Assembly: GCF_001623075.1 (NCBI RefSeq)
Contig: NZ_LMCF01000212.1
Span: 1-57,915 of the forward strand
Direction of reading: 5' to 3'
Source of the DNA: Pseudovibrio sp. Ad37
GTDB taxonomy: Bacteria > Pseudomonadota > Alphaproteobacteria > Rhizobiales > Stappiaceae
DNA length: 57,915 nt
Both the position numbers and the translations under genes were made by a program. Under the pieces are notes generated by a model that ran no database searches, was not told where the DNA came from, and saw nothing but the letters and a program-made list of their open reading frames with translations. Positions 6,634 to 15,534 of this stretch are shown here, in pieces. Every line of letters starts with the position of its first letter. The first letter of the stretch is position 1.

Positions 6634-9366
6634 TTAAACAAAGGCAAAATCGTCTTGATGTAGATCGGAAAGCGTAACACCACCAAGAGTGACGGAAGTA
6701 CCTTCAGCAATCGTTATCATGGTATTAGCACCACTTTGAGCAGCTGCAGCTAATACCGCATCGAAATCAGAGAACAAAGATGCCTCAAATCTAATCACAT
6801 CTGACGGCCCACTCCCGGCGGCAAAGTCGCCAATGAGATCATGACCAGTATCGCCAGAATTGAATACAAAGGTGTCATTGCCTTCCCCACCATAGATACT
6901 GTCATCCCCCATTCCTCCATCAATCGTATCATCGCCACCATTACCCAAAAGCCTATCAGCCAGATCTCCGCCCTGTAGAGTTTCACTTGCCTCACTCCCT
7001 CTAATCTCCACAGGAGACAAGCCAACATAACCAGTTTCTACAGTTCCTTGGGCCTCAAACACAGTGCCATCAGGACCAGTGTAAGAGCCATCGGCGTTCT
7101 GAGTGAAGATATAAACTGCGCCAGCATCATAAGCTTTGTCATCGTCATGATCTTCGCCAACGATAATAGTACCGTCCGCTGCGATGGACACACATGTGGT
7201 ATACCCGTCAAATTCTTCCCCGTTAATGGGGGACAGATCATAACGGGTGTAAGCATTTGGCCCGTCTGGCACATAGACAGTAACAAACTCCTTTTTACCT
7301 GATGAATGTTGTCCAATTGCGATCACGCCCTTAGAGTTCATGGCAAGTGATCGAGCAGTATCATCTTCAAATTTTGAAATAGAGTAATTGCCCTCACCAT
7401 CAGGTTTATAAACGAAAATTGCATCTGTGCCGCCCACAACAAAGCTACCATCGCTTTCAACTACTACTCGGCCGCCAAAATTGTTACTCATATCAGGATC
7501 TTTGAACACCTGCTCACGATATCCTCCCTCGCCGTCCTCTGTAAATATGCTCAATCGGCCTCGGCCTCCTACAGTTATTACTCCCTCATCATTTACTTGG
7601 ACACCTATGTCATATGGATAACCAAAGTTTGGAATCCCCCGAATAGGAAGGCTAATTTGCGAATACTCACCCATCTCATCGGGCGTAAATATTACTATCC
7701 GGTTTTTGGAATTTCCAAAGGCCGAAGCAACGATAACTCCATCATCGTTGATTGCGAGAGTTCTACCGAGAAAGTCCTCTTTTCGCCCATCTGACGCGGT
7801 CAGCTTAAGTTGCTTAAAGCCAGTTTCACCAATCGGAGTTACAACATAAACTGAACCAGAATCTTCTCCCATATCGTCATCTTTATATGCACTTATCGCC
7901 ATAATACCTGAATTGTTGATCGCAGTAGAACTGCCGAATAAATCACCTGCCGATCCGCGATAGGCCTGAAGTTTAGTCTCACTCAAACCACCCTCCTCAT
8001 CTGGTGTGTAAACGTAGGCCGAACCAGAAAGATCACCCTTGACATCATCTCCGAAAGCCCCAACAACAATTGTGCCGTGATCATTTATCTGCGCTGAATG
8101 ACCGAAATAATCCTGCGCCGCCCCGTCAGAGGCTATAATCTTAACTGGCTGAATGAGTGCTTTACTTTCCCCATTTACAGTCACAGTCACCGTCTCTGAA
8201 GAGGTGGCTCCAGCTTCGTCTTCTACCGTGTATGAAAAAGTGTCGATTGCACTCTCATTCCGATCTAGATCGTCGAAGGCCCCATTGGTATCATAAGTAA
8301 AGGTGCCATCTTCGTTTATGGTCACAGTGCCTTTGGTCGTGCTTGTTTGCACGGTTATTGTGTGAGTGTCGTTGGTGTCCGGATCCATAAAGTCTGGCGT
8401 GATCACAAGTGAGCTGCTTTCACTGGTGCTCACATTCATCGCGGAGGCAATTGGCCCATCATTTTCACCAGTGACGGTGATTGTAATCGTGGAGGTATGG
8501 CTTGCCCCAAAACTATCAGTGACCGTGTAAGTAAAGGTCTCAAGCTCGGTTTCACCTTCAGCCAAATAGTCAAGGGCTGCCCCGGGCACATAATCGAACA
8601 CACCACTCTCAGTTTCGGTCAGTGTGCCTTTCAGCCCATCTGTATTAACCGTCCATGTATGGCTATCTCCCGCATCCGGATCATGATAGATCGCACGAAA
8701 GATGATCTTGCCGTCTTCCTTAGCAGAAAAAGCGAATGGAAAGGTGACCGGAGCGGTATTAGGATCCATCCCCGTCACAGTAACTGTTACGGTCTCAGTA
8801 GAGCTGTCTCCTGCGGCATCCGTTACCGTGTATGTGAAGGTGTCAGTTGCTGTTTCACCAGCATTAAGATGATCGAACTTTCCATCGGGATCATATGAAA
8901 AAGTGCCATCAGCGTTGAGGGTTACAGAGCCTACAGTACCAGTAGTATCAATAGTAACCCCATGGCTGTCAGATGCATCCTGATCTGTAAATTCAGGAGC
9001 AATCACAATTGCAGTCCGCTCATCCGTTTGCTGTTCCAATGCGGCTGCAACAGGAGCATCATTTTGGCCTGTGATGGTAAGCGTGACAGTCGATGTGGTG
9101 CTTTCCCCGGCACTATCAGTGATGGTATAGGAAAACGTATCAGTCGCTGTTTCACCTGCCTTTAGATAATCGAAAGCAGTTCCCGGATCGTAATGAAATT
9201 TATAATCGCTCATAACGGTTCCGGTACCGATCATTTCATCAGTATTCAGCGTAAGAGTATGAGTATCCAGGAGATCTGCGTCCTGGAAAATGACCCGGAT
9301 CGCGATCACTCCATTTTCGTTTGTATTCATCTGAACTGGATAGGAAATTGGTGCGGTATTAGGCAT
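6634..9366 (-). CDS. VCBS / FG-GAP / RTX secreted adhesin-like protein
   Basis: About 910 residues from an ATG at 9366 (GAGGA about 11 bp ahead; longer starts up to 9450 have no ribosome site). Four VCBS/cadherin-like repeats fill roughly residues 1-402, each with 'AGETATDTFTYTVTD'-like and 'VTVTVTG'-like strands. A seven-bladed FG-GAP-like region follows ('ASDGAAQDYFGHSA' and 'GDLFGSSTAINNSG'-type blades). The C-terminus has RTX calcium-binding nonapeptides (GNGGDDTIDGGMGDDSIYGG) and a hydrophobic end. There is no signal peptide. This matches type I secretion substrates; no secretion genes are nearby. It sits between phage genes and the integrase, so it is probably cargo of the element. Confidence 0.8.
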   Translation of the reverse strand: MPNTAPISYPVQMNTNENGVIAIRVIFQDADLLDTHTLTLNTDEMIGTGTVMSDYKFHYDPGTAFDYLKAGETATDTFSYTITDSAGESTTSTVTLTITGQNDAPVAAALEQQTDERTAIVIAPEFTDQDASDSHGVTIDTTGTVGSVTLNADGTFSYDPDGKFDHLNAGETATDTFTYTVTDAAGDSSTETVTVTVTGMDPNTAPVTFPFAFSAKEDGKIIFRAIYHDPDAGDSHTWTVNTDGLKGTLTETESGVFDYVPGAALDYLAEGETELETFTYTVTDSFGASHTSTITITVTGENDGPIASAMNVSTSESSSLVITPDFMDPDTNDTHTITVQTSTTKGTVTINEDGTFTYDTNGAFDDLDRNESAIDTFSYTVEDEAGATSSETVTVTVNGESKALIQPVKIIASDGAAQDYFGHSAQINDHGTIVVGAFGDDVKGDLSGSAYVYTPDEEGGLSETKLQAYRGSAGDLFGSSTAINNSGIMAISAYKDDDMGEDSGSVYVVTPIGETGFKQLKLTASDGRKEDFLGRTLAINDDGVIVASAFGNSKNRIVIFTPDEMGEYSQISLPIRGIPNFGYPYDIGVQVNDEGVITVGGRGRLSIFTEDGEGGYREQVFKDPDMSNNFGGRVVVESDGSFVVGGTDAIFVYKPDGEGNYSISKFEDDTARSLAMNSKGVIAIGQHSSGKKEFVTVYVPDGPNAYTRYDLSPINGEEFDGYTTCVSIAADGTIIVGEDHDDDKAYDAGAVYIFTQNADGSYTGPDGTVFEAQGTVETGYVGLSPVEIRGSEASETLQGGDLADRLLGNGGDDTIDGGMGDDSIYGGEGNDTFVFNSGDTGHDLIGDFAAGSGPSDVIRFEASLFSDFDAVLAAAAQSGANTMITIAEGTSVTLGGVTLSDLHQDDFAFV
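8130..9360 (-). repeat. Four tandem VCBS domain repeats within the RTX gene
   Basis: Four copies of a module of about 100 codons, each opening with an N-[TD]-[AG]-P motif and closing with V-T-V-T-G or similar. The copies have diverged at DNA level, so the array is old rather than a fresh expansion. Repeat number in such proteins often varies between strains (family knowledge). Confidence 0.65.
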
Positions 9367-9450
9367 TTGAATCAGTGTCCTCATAGAAATACACACTGAT
9401 GTTGACAAATCCTTCCAAAGCTTACAATTGCACAATGAATACATTTCCAC

Positions 9451-9846
9451 CCTAAATTGTGCAGAGCTCTAAGTTACCAGCGAGCAATTCAAGCAAGTGT
9501 GGCCTGCTTATGGTGAGAATGAATAAGGCAGCGAATACAGATTTTTGTATGAACCGATCATCAAACGCAAGCATGAGGCATAACTGCGATCAAGGTTAGA
9601 GCTGGTGTCGAATATCGAAAAACGAATTTTGGATGAGTGGTTGGTATGATCACTCGGTGACCAGCAAACCAAATCGACCTATGGTTGAAGGTCACGCGCA
9701 GACCGGAACCACTTGGATTTGCATGAATGTCAGCAATTGGTCACGAGCGGCTTGCTGCACCCGCGAAGGCAAATCGTGTGGCGTATGACTGCAATGGGCT
9801 CAAACAAGCAATTCTCGCGACTTAATCCGGCCAGCAAGAACTGGCA
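9451..9846. other. Gene-free spacer between RTX gene and integrase
   Basis: About 400 bp with only short, unconvincing reading frames. I see no promoter or repeat that I would defend. It may contain decayed remains of a phage or transposase gene, but nothing is recognisable. Confidence 0.4.
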
Positions 9847-11208
9847 CTATTTCCCCCTCAACCTCTCAAACACCTCCATAGAAAACCCAAGCTGTATCTT
9901 CCGCAGCTCCCCGGCACGATACGCCATTGACCCACCATCGCCATATTCCGGCCGGTCAATAGCGTGCCCCATCAACAGGCAGCGCAGCTCATAATCCAGC
10001 TTAGCTTCCTTCATACGGGTTTCAAAGGCATGGCGCAGCGAATAAATCCGGTGGTTCTCAGAGGGCAGTAACCCTGCCCGCCGGAAAGCCTTCATAGCCG
10101 TTGCGGAAAAGTTATTTTCCTTGTCCACGTAGCGCGGAAAGCCCTCAGGTGCCCGCCGCATTGCCTCATAAGACACGCCGATCAGAGGAATATCACGCAC
10201 GCTGGATTCCGTTTTAATGGCGCGATCCGGCTTAAACTTGATGGAGATATAAGGCACCTTGGCATCAAGATAGATCTGCTGTGCGGAAATATTGCAAAGC
10301 TCGGAAGGGCGGCAACCGGTTTCAATACACGCCAGCACAATCAGGGCTGCATCTCTATTCAGCGAAGCTAGCGCCCCAGGTTCAAGAATTTTCTGCTGTA
10401 TCCAGGAGGCAGGGAAAGGCGGCACATCCTGCCGCAAGGCTTTGGGACTGCGGAAATTGAGATTCCTAAAGGGATTCTCTCGCTCTTCCTCCCCGACCCT
10501 CTCAAAGTAAGAGCTATAGAGCTTGCGCATGTTGCCAACATCGCGATTGGCGGAATTACCGGAAAGCGGCTTTTCCCCGCCCTTGCCGGTCACACGATCT
10601 TGCCACCAGTTGAAAAACTGCAAGGCATCCTCACGGGTCACCTCTTCCAGATCTATATCGCCAACAATCTTGATAAAATTGCTCACAGCCCGGTTTTTGA
10701 CTTTTTCATAACTTTTCTTCTGAGCTGCACTCATGCCCTTTTGCTCATCCGGTGCAATCTCAGCTAAATAAACGTCCATAGCCTTAGAAACCGTCACAGA
10801 AGGGCGTTTGGCAGTACCAAGCAATGCTTGCGCATCAGATTGCAAACCAGCCTCAGGCCGCCGTACCAACGCCAATGCACGCGCCACCACATCCACCACG
10901 GGGGCCGCTTCCAGCTCGTAGGCAGGCTTAAACACAAAACCAAGCGCAAGCGCACGATGTTGCGCCGCCTTGTAGTTTGCATCAGCAACATCCAGCACAG
11001 CTTCACCACCGCCATGCAGAGACAACCAGTAAAGCCGGTCAGCTTCTGCAAGTGCATCACGCCGCGCACAGGCCTCTTCTAAGGATGATGTTTCGAGAGA
11101 GAGTTCAATTTTGCCGCGTTGGTCTAAATGCGCAACCTTTTTAGGCACGCGCCTGATGTAGTACCAGCGACGACCCCGCAACTTTAGGTATTTGTCTGAC
11201 CCCTGCAT
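9847..11208 (-). CDS. Tyrosine recombinase / integrase
   Basis: A 453-residue phage-type integrase. A basic N-terminal arm ('KYLKLRGRRWYYIRRVPKK') is followed by a SAM-like core-binding domain. The catalytic domain has the Arg box 'ACIETGCRPSELCNI', the H-R box 'HRIYSLRHAFETRM', the G-H motif 'LLMGHAID', and the nucleophile Tyr in 'RPEYGDGG'. All key residues are present, so it should be active. ATG at 11208 is chosen; the longer reading starts with TTG at 11226. It is transcribed away from tRNA-Leu, whose 3' end is 130 bp off; that tRNA end is the likely attachment site. Confidence 0.92.
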   Translation of the reverse strand: MQGSDKYLKLRGRRWYYIRRVPKKVAHLDQRGKIELSLETSSLEEACARRDALAEADRLYWLSLHGGGEAVLDVADANYKAAQHRALALGFVFKPAYELEAAPVVDVVARALALVRRPEAGLQSDAQALLGTAKRPSVTVSKAMDVYLAEIAPDEQKGMSAAQKKSYEKVKNRAVSNFIKIVGDIDLEEVTREDALQFFNWWQDRVTGKGGEKPLSGNSANRDVGNMRKLYSSYFERVGEEERENPFRNLNFRSPKALRQDVPPFPASWIQQKILEPGALASLNRDAALIVLACIETGCRPSELCNISAQQIYLDAKVPYISIKFKPDRAIKTESSVRDIPLIGVSYEAMRRAPEGFPRYVDKENNFSATAMKAFRRAGLLPSENHRIYSLRHAFETRMKEAKLDYELRCLLMGHAIDRPEYGDGGSMAYRAGELRKIQLGFSMEVFERLRGK

Positions 11209-11227
11209 AAAACCCCCAATTTGCAAA

Positions 11228-11260
11228 TGTAGGGCAGTTTGTAGGGCAATTTGTAGGGCA
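11228..11260. repeat. Three 12-bp direct repeats by the integrase start (candidate arm sites)
   Basis: TGTAGGGCA occurs at 11228-11236, 11240-11248 and 11252-11260, with an exact 12-bp period and intervening TTT-like bases. Short direct repeats beside attP commonly act as integrase arm-binding sites or directionality-factor sites. The repeats are seen directly; the role is inferred from their place between the integrase gene and the tRNA. Confidence 0.5.
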
Positions 11261-11295
11261 AAAAGTGCGGCTTAGTAAACCCGCAAAAACAAAAA

Positions 11296-11337
11296 CGGCG
11301 CTTTGCTAAGTAATATCAATCACTTAGCAAAGCGCCG
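11296..11337 (-). terminator. Rho-independent terminator after tRNA-Leu
   Basis: CGGCGCTTTGCTAAGT (11296-11311) pairs perfectly with 11322-11337, with a 10-nt loop. On the minus strand it is followed by TTTTTGTTTTTG. It lies directly downstream of tRNA-Leu and before the integrase repeats. Confidence 0.75.
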
Positions 11338-11339
11338 GT

Positions 11340-11426
11340 TGGTGCGGCCGAGAAGACTCGAACTTCCACGGGTGTTACCCCACAGCGACCTCAACGCTGC
11401 GCGTCTACCAATTCCGCCACGGCCGC
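11340..11426 (-). tRNA. tRNA-Leu (anticodon GAG)
   Basis: The minus strand folds as a class II tRNA. The acceptor GCGGCCG pairs with CGGCCGC, the D arm contains GGCGGAATTGGTAGACGC, and the anticodon stem CAGCG/CGCTG encloses loop TTGAGGT (anticodon GAG). A long variable arm and a TTCGAGTC T-loop follow. CCA is encoded (11340-11342). Its 3' half faces the integrase, so it is the likely integration site of the element to the left. Confidence 0.95.
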
Positions 11427-11606
11427 AAAACCTTGGCTTGCCTCCGGTTTGTTTGGCTCGTTGGCCTCGCCCCGTCGGCTGGTGAGCGGTGATATAGCCA
11501 ACCCCTCGAACCTGCGCAAGTACCCTTTTTCAAAAATTCACAGCGCAGAGGAAAAAAATCGAAAAAACCTCTTTTAGACGGGCACTTATCCACTGCACGA
11601 GATATT

Positions 11607-11873
11607 TCAGATCCGATCTTCCATGTTTACAGGCCGCATATCCACAGCACGCTGCAATACCTTTGTGATGACAATGCCAACTTTATCGCCAACCACAGTC
11701 ACCTGCCCTTCAGCAACAGGTGTACTGTTTGCCAAAATCGTAACATCATCAGCTTCATGGGTGTCCAGCTCAATCACCGCACCACGCCCCATGCGCAATA
11801 ATTGATGCACTGGCATTTCAGATTTGCCCAGCACCACTGATATGTCGACGGAGATATCATCGAACCTGTTCAT
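11607..11873 (-). CDS. fliN: FliN-type flagellar motor switch protein (SpoA domain only)
   Basis: An 88-residue protein made of little more than one SpoA domain: 'VDISVVLGKSEMPVHQLLRMGRGAVIELDTHEADDVTILANSTPVAEGQVTVVGDKVGIVIT'. This matches the C-terminal domain of FliN, which forms the base of the flagellar C-ring and controls rotation direction. It is at the short end for FliN. It stands alone, with no other flagellar gene in the window. GGAGG lies upstream of the ATG. A type III secretion SpoA protein is a less likely alternative. Confidence 0.82.
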   Translation of the reverse strand: MNRFDDISVDISVVLGKSEMPVHQLLRMGRGAVIELDTHEADDVTILANSTPVAEGQVTVVGDKVGIVITKVLQRAVDMRPVNMEDRI

Positions 11874-12016
11874 CTCTGCCTGCCTCCATCTGAGGGAATA
11901 AAATGCACCCGTCTCATCTCTGTGAGTTGGTGCCCTGTTATTTTTAGTGTAGACGCTTACATCTCATTAGGGCAAACCAACTAACCGAAATCCGCAGATC
12001 ATTTTGGGATAACAAC

Positions 12017-12754
12017 ATGGCCGATCGTCAAACCCTTAAAACAGACTTCTTCCCCCTGGAGGGATCTCCCCCTGTTGAGTGGGTGATCGACGACGATCTC
12101 GTGCCTTACGAAGTTGCCCAGAAGGAAATGAAAGAGCGTGTTGCCGCAATCGCAGCTGGCGAAGCGAACGAACGCGTCTGGCTTTTGGAACACCCGCCCC
12201 TTTACACAGCAGGCACAAGCGCCGATCCAGTCGACCTGATCGCCAAAGATCGCTTCCCGGTTTATGAAACAGGCCGCGGAGGGCAGTATACTTATCACGG
12301 TCCCGGACAACGTGTTGCTTATGTTATGCTCGATTTGAAGCGACGCCAGCAAGACGTCCGCGCCTTCGTCGCAGCATTGGAAAAATGGCTCATCGACACC
12401 CTATGGCAGCATCACGTCCGCGGAGAACGACGCGAAGATCGCGTTGGTGTCTGGGTTCAGCGCCCTGAAAAAGGCAAAGACGTAGAAGACAAGATTGCCG
12501 CCATCGGCATTCGCCTGCGCAAGTGGGTAACGTTCCACGGCATCTCACTGAATGTAGACCCAGACCTGGAGCACTTCACAGGCATTGTCCCCTGCGGCGT
12601 GCAAAAGCATGGCGTCACCAGCTTTGTAGATCTTGGCCTTCCGCTCACAATGCCAGAGGTGGATATCATCCTGCGCGAACAGTTCGAAGAGATCTTTGGC
12701 GCAACGGAATCCTTTGGCCCGTCCGGCCTCGTTCAAAAAACTGAGAGCGAATAA
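12017..12754 (+). CDS. lipB: Lipoyl(octanoyl) transferase
   Basis: LipB moves octanoate from octanoyl-ACP to lipoyl domains of 2-oxoacid dehydrogenases and the glycine cleavage H protein, the first step of lipoate synthesis. At 245 residues it has the signature '[17 protein letters not shown]', the catalytic Lys in '[17 protein letters not shown]', and the catalytic Cys in 'GIVPCGV'. GGGATAAC precedes the ATG. Its stop is immediately followed by the stop of the convergent acyP gene. lipA is not in the window. Confidence 0.95.
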   Translation: MADRQTLKTDFFPLEGSPPVEWVIDDDLVPYEVAQKEMKERVAAIAAGEANERVWLLEHPPLYTAGTSADPVDLIAKDRFPVYETGRGGQYTYHGPGQRVAYVMLDLKRRQQDVRAFVAALEKWLIDTLWQHHVRGERREDRVGVWVQRPEKGKDVEDKIAAIGIRLRKWVTFHGISLNVDPDLEHFTGIVPCGVQKHGVTSFVDLGLPLTMPEVDIILREQFEEIFGATESFGPSGLVQKTESE

Positions 12755-13024
12755 CTAGTACTCAATGCGGAAAGCCCCCTTCTCCTCAGGGGCATCCGCC
12801 AGCAGTGTTACCGCTTCAACTTGTGCCCCGACTGGCCCTTGCTGAACAGCCATCAGCAAGGCATCCACTTTCTCCGGATCACCGGTGACAACTGCCTCCA
12901 CCGACCCATCTTCATTGTTCTTGCACCAACCGGAAACACCGAGCATTCCGGCCTTTTTATAAAGCCACGCACGATACCCAACACCCTGCACCAATCCCGT
13001 GATGGAACAGTGTTTGGTTTTCAT
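12755..13024 (-). CDS. acyP: Acylphosphatase
   Basis: An 89-residue protein that hydrolyses carboxyl-phosphate bonds. The family signature is present: 'CSITGLVQGVGYRAWLYKKA' carries the G-x-V-Q-G-V-[GF]-[FY]-R phosphate-binding loop with its catalytic Arg, and 'GVSGWCKNNEDGSVEAVVTG' carries the catalytic Asn. Length is typical. It is convergent with lipB with no spacer. Confidence 0.93.
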   Translation of the reverse strand: MKTKHCSITGLVQGVGYRAWLYKKAGMLGVSGWCKNNEDGSVEAVVTGDPEKVDALLMAVQQGPVGAQVEAVTLLADAPEEKGAFRIEY

Positions 13025-13185
13025 TGGTATCTCCCGGTGCGCTTAAGGGCTTCACAGATAAAGCTTTTCTCGATTCAGAGGGCGAAATTGGCAACACTGC
13101 CCAGTCTCACCACAGCCCTAGATTGCAAGCCATAAAAAAAACATCAACTCCTATATCTAATAGGCAGACCTTTAGGAGAGACTTT

Positions 13186-14451
13186 ATGAATTTTCTCAAA
13201 TCTCGCCTGACTGCTCCTTCATTCTCCGCAGTCATGATTTTTCTACCAGCTCAAGCCTTTGCTCAGGCCGATTTCACCAGTCAGTTCAACGAGATCATAG
13301 AAAAGGCTGATTATGAAACCGACATCATATCTTTTGTAAGCAACACTAAGCAGAACCCGGAAAACAATCAGGCAAAGCTCGCATTGGGTGCCCTGCAGTT
13401 CCTCAATGCTCTCCAAGGCATTCAACAGGACCTATACAAATACGGCGCCGGAAACACATCCCCGAACAGAAGCCTGAAATCGGTCCTCCCCATTTTCAGA
13501 ATCCCGGTTGCCCTAAACCCAACGCCAGAACCCGTTACCTACAACAAGACAAGGGAAATGCTGGAGAAATTCGTGTCTCAGCTGGAACAGGCAAACGAAA
13601 CTTTGAACGGGATATCAGAGCAGCCTGTGAAGCTTACGGTAGACCTGTTGAAGATCGGCCTAGATGCAGACAACAGCGGAACCGTGGAACCCCACGAAAA
13701 CCTCGCCACAATTCTCTCAGGCCTTTCCAGAAGAAGCCCGTTTCAGCTTGAGGATGATACAACAACGTTTCCTATCAGCTTTGACAAGGCGGACGCAAAG
13801 TGGCTACAGGGATATTCTAACCTACTCATGTCAATGGGTAATTTCCTACTCGCCTTTGACTATGAGAACACCTACGACCTGACCTTTCATAGCGTCTTCG
13901 GCCCATCAGCAACCACTTACGGCCAGCAGCTGGAGGAAAGGGGCAAAGCAGACAACGGGCGCGGCTTTGGTTCCTTCGCTACCCCAATCAACTTTCTGCA
14001 TTCCATTAACTGGACTTTAGAGAACCCCTATCGTCTCAAGGCAACACGCCAAAACCTCTTGAAGGTAATGCAACTGAACTACGAGACATTGGATCTCATT
14101 CAGCAAGAATCCGATGACGACAATGAATGGTTACCAAACCCCAATCAGACCAGCCCGTTTCAGGCCCTCCCTGTCACACAAGAGACCATCGACAGCTGGT
14201 TGGAAGCCGTCAAAGCCTCCGAACAGGTACTGAACGGAGAGCTTTTGATTCCGTCTATGGTGTTTGAAGGCGGGATCAATATGAAGACCTTCTTCGAAAC
14301 CGCAAAGACCTTCGATCTTGTGCTCTTCATCACCGGACCAAACTCCGTTGACTATGTGCAACAAGGCCCTGTTTGGGAAGGAAATTTCATGCGCACAATC
14401 ACACGCCCAATGGGACGCAACTTTGGCTCTTTTGCGGTCTGGTTCAACTGA
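13186..14451 (+). CDS. Secreted protein of unknown function with an EF-hand-like loop
   Basis: A 421-residue protein starting MNFLKSRLTAPSFSAVMIF, a signal peptide with likely cleavage after A-F-A. AGGAGAG precedes the ATG at 13186; the reading frame is open further upstream, but that part looks non-coding. The mature part is soluble and has one EF-hand-like calcium loop, DADNSGTVEPHE, near residue 160. I know no family for it. It probably acts in the periplasm or outside the cell. It forms its own transcription unit, closed by the terminator at 14467. Confidence 0.65.
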   Translation: MNFLKSRLTAPSFSAVMIFLPAQAFAQADFTSQFNEIIEKADYETDIISFVSNTKQNPENNQAKLALGALQFLNALQGIQQDLYKYGAGNTSPNRSLKSVLPIFRIPVALNPTPEPVTYNKTREMLEKFVSQLEQANETLNGISEQPVKLTVDLLKIGLDADNSGTVEPHENLATILSGLSRRSPFQLEDDTTTFPISFDKADAKWLQGYSNLLMSMGNFLLAFDYENTYDLTFHSVFGPSATTYGQQLEERGKADNGRGFGSFATPINFLHSINWTLENPYRLKATRQNLLKVMQLNYETLDLIQQESDDDNEWLPNPNQTSPFQALPVTQETIDSWLEAVKASEQVLNGELLIPSMVFEGGINMKTFFETAKTFDLVLFITGPNSVDYVQQGPVWEGNFMRTITRPMGRNFGSFAVWFN

Positions 14452-14466
14452 TTGCTCACACAAAGA

Positions 14467-14494
14467 AAAAGCCCGGCAACTTGGCCGGGCTTTT
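14467..14494. terminator. Bidirectional terminator
   Basis: AAAAGCCCGGC (14467-14477) pairs with GCCGGGCTTTT (14484-14494) around a 6-nt loop. It has U-tracts on both strands and serves the secreted-protein gene on its left and ribN on its right, which converge here. Confidence 0.85.
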
Positions 14495-14497
14495 CAA

Positions 14498-15397
14498 TTA
14501 GTTCTGCTTGCGCTCCACATGCACCGTATAAAGCGATGCGCCAATGATCAGCGCAGCCCCAAGCCACAAGTTGCCCGGTGGTACCCAGCCAAAAATAAGG
14601 AATCCACAAAGCACATTAAGCGGCAACTTGAGATGATCAAACGGCTGCAGATAAGCTGCATCGACCTTCTCATAGGCCATAGCCAATGAGCCTTGCGCAA
14701 TCGCCCCCAAAAGCCCCGCCAGAATAATCAACCACCACATACTCATGCCAACTGGCATTGCCAAACCACCTGGAGCCAGGAAAGCCAGGACGAAATTAAC
14801 TGGTGTCAGCAGTAGAAGAAGATAGAGCGTAACAGATTGCGGGCTCTCACGCTCTTCCAGCTTCTTCATACAAAGAATAGAAGAACCCCACAGCAGAGCA
14901 GCGATAATCGGCAGGAAAGCAACCAGCTGAAAGGCATCATCCCAAGGACTCAGAATAATCATGCCACCCATAAAGCCGACAGCTGTCGCCGCCCAGCGCT
15001 GCCTGCTTGCAGTCTCACGCAAGAACAACGCCGCTCCAATAGTCACGAAGAACGGAGACGTCATCAGAAGTGCAATCGCCTGCCAGATCGGCACGCCATT
15101 CGCCAAACCAGCCACCCAAAACTGAACGCCCAGTGCCGCCAGAAAGACGCGGAAGATATGCAGCGCCAGCTGTTCTGTGTGCAGTCCGTCAACACCAATG
15201 CGCCAGATCACTGGCAGCATCGCAACAAGCGAGATCAGGTATTGCCAGAAGGTTGCGCTGGTAGAACTCAACCCCTGCACCATCGTCAGATACTGCATGG
15301 CGGAGTTGGTGATAGCAAAAGCCGCACCAGCAAACACCATCCAGCTTGCGCCCACAACAGCTGCGGACGCACGAGTAGAACTGCGTGTTGAGCTCAT
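14498..15397 (-). CDS. ribN: RibN-type riboflavin importer (DMT/EamA family)
   Basis: A 299-residue inner-membrane protein with ten predicted membrane helices in two EamA repeats ('MVFAGAAFAITNSAMQYL', 'FFVTIGAALFLRETA' and 'LNVLCGFLIFGWVPPGNLW'), the usual drug/metabolite-transporter layout. General DMT proteins cannot be assigned a substrate from sequence. Here an FMN riboswitch at 15535-15676 lies in its leader, the arrangement known for RibN riboflavin transporters of Rhizobiales. GAGGTG precedes the ATG. It should be expressed when FMN is low. The substrate is inferred from the riboswitch. Confidence 0.88.
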   Translation of the reverse strand: MSSTRSSTRASAAVVGASWMVFAGAAFAITNSAMQYLTMVQGLSSTSATFWQYLISLVAMLPVIWRIGVDGLHTEQLALHIFRVFLAALGVQFWVAGLANGVPIWQAIALLMTSPFFVTIGAALFLRETASRQRWAATAVGFMGGMIILSPWDDAFQLVAFLPIIAALLWGSSILCMKKLEERESPQSVTLYLLLLLTPVNFVLAFLAPGGLAMPVGMSMWWLIILAGLLGAIAQGSLAMAYEKVDAAYLQPFDHLKLPLNVLCGFLIFGWVPPGNLWLGAALIIGASLYTVHVERKQN

Positions 15398-15534
15398 GCA
15401 CGCACCTCAAATTCAGTCGGTAAAAACGGATTAAACATAAGAAATCTTTCTGATCCAAAGGGCCAACAACAGCCACGTTTCATTGAATCAGGACGCGCAA
15501 GCCAACAGTGCTCTTCTAAGCACCCTTCACCTAC

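Noticed and set aside
8497-8898. Plus-strand frames opposite the RTX gene
   Set aside because: They are shadows of the repeated VCBS codons on the minus strand, which encode clear domains.
6634-9366. Phage tail fibre
   Set aside because: The RTX C-terminus and VCBS/FG-GAP layout fit a type I secreted protein, not a virion component, despite the phage neighbourhood.
9713-9994. 93-residue plus-strand frame over the integrase 3' end
   Set aside because: It overlaps a well-supported integrase gene and shows no ribosome site or domain.
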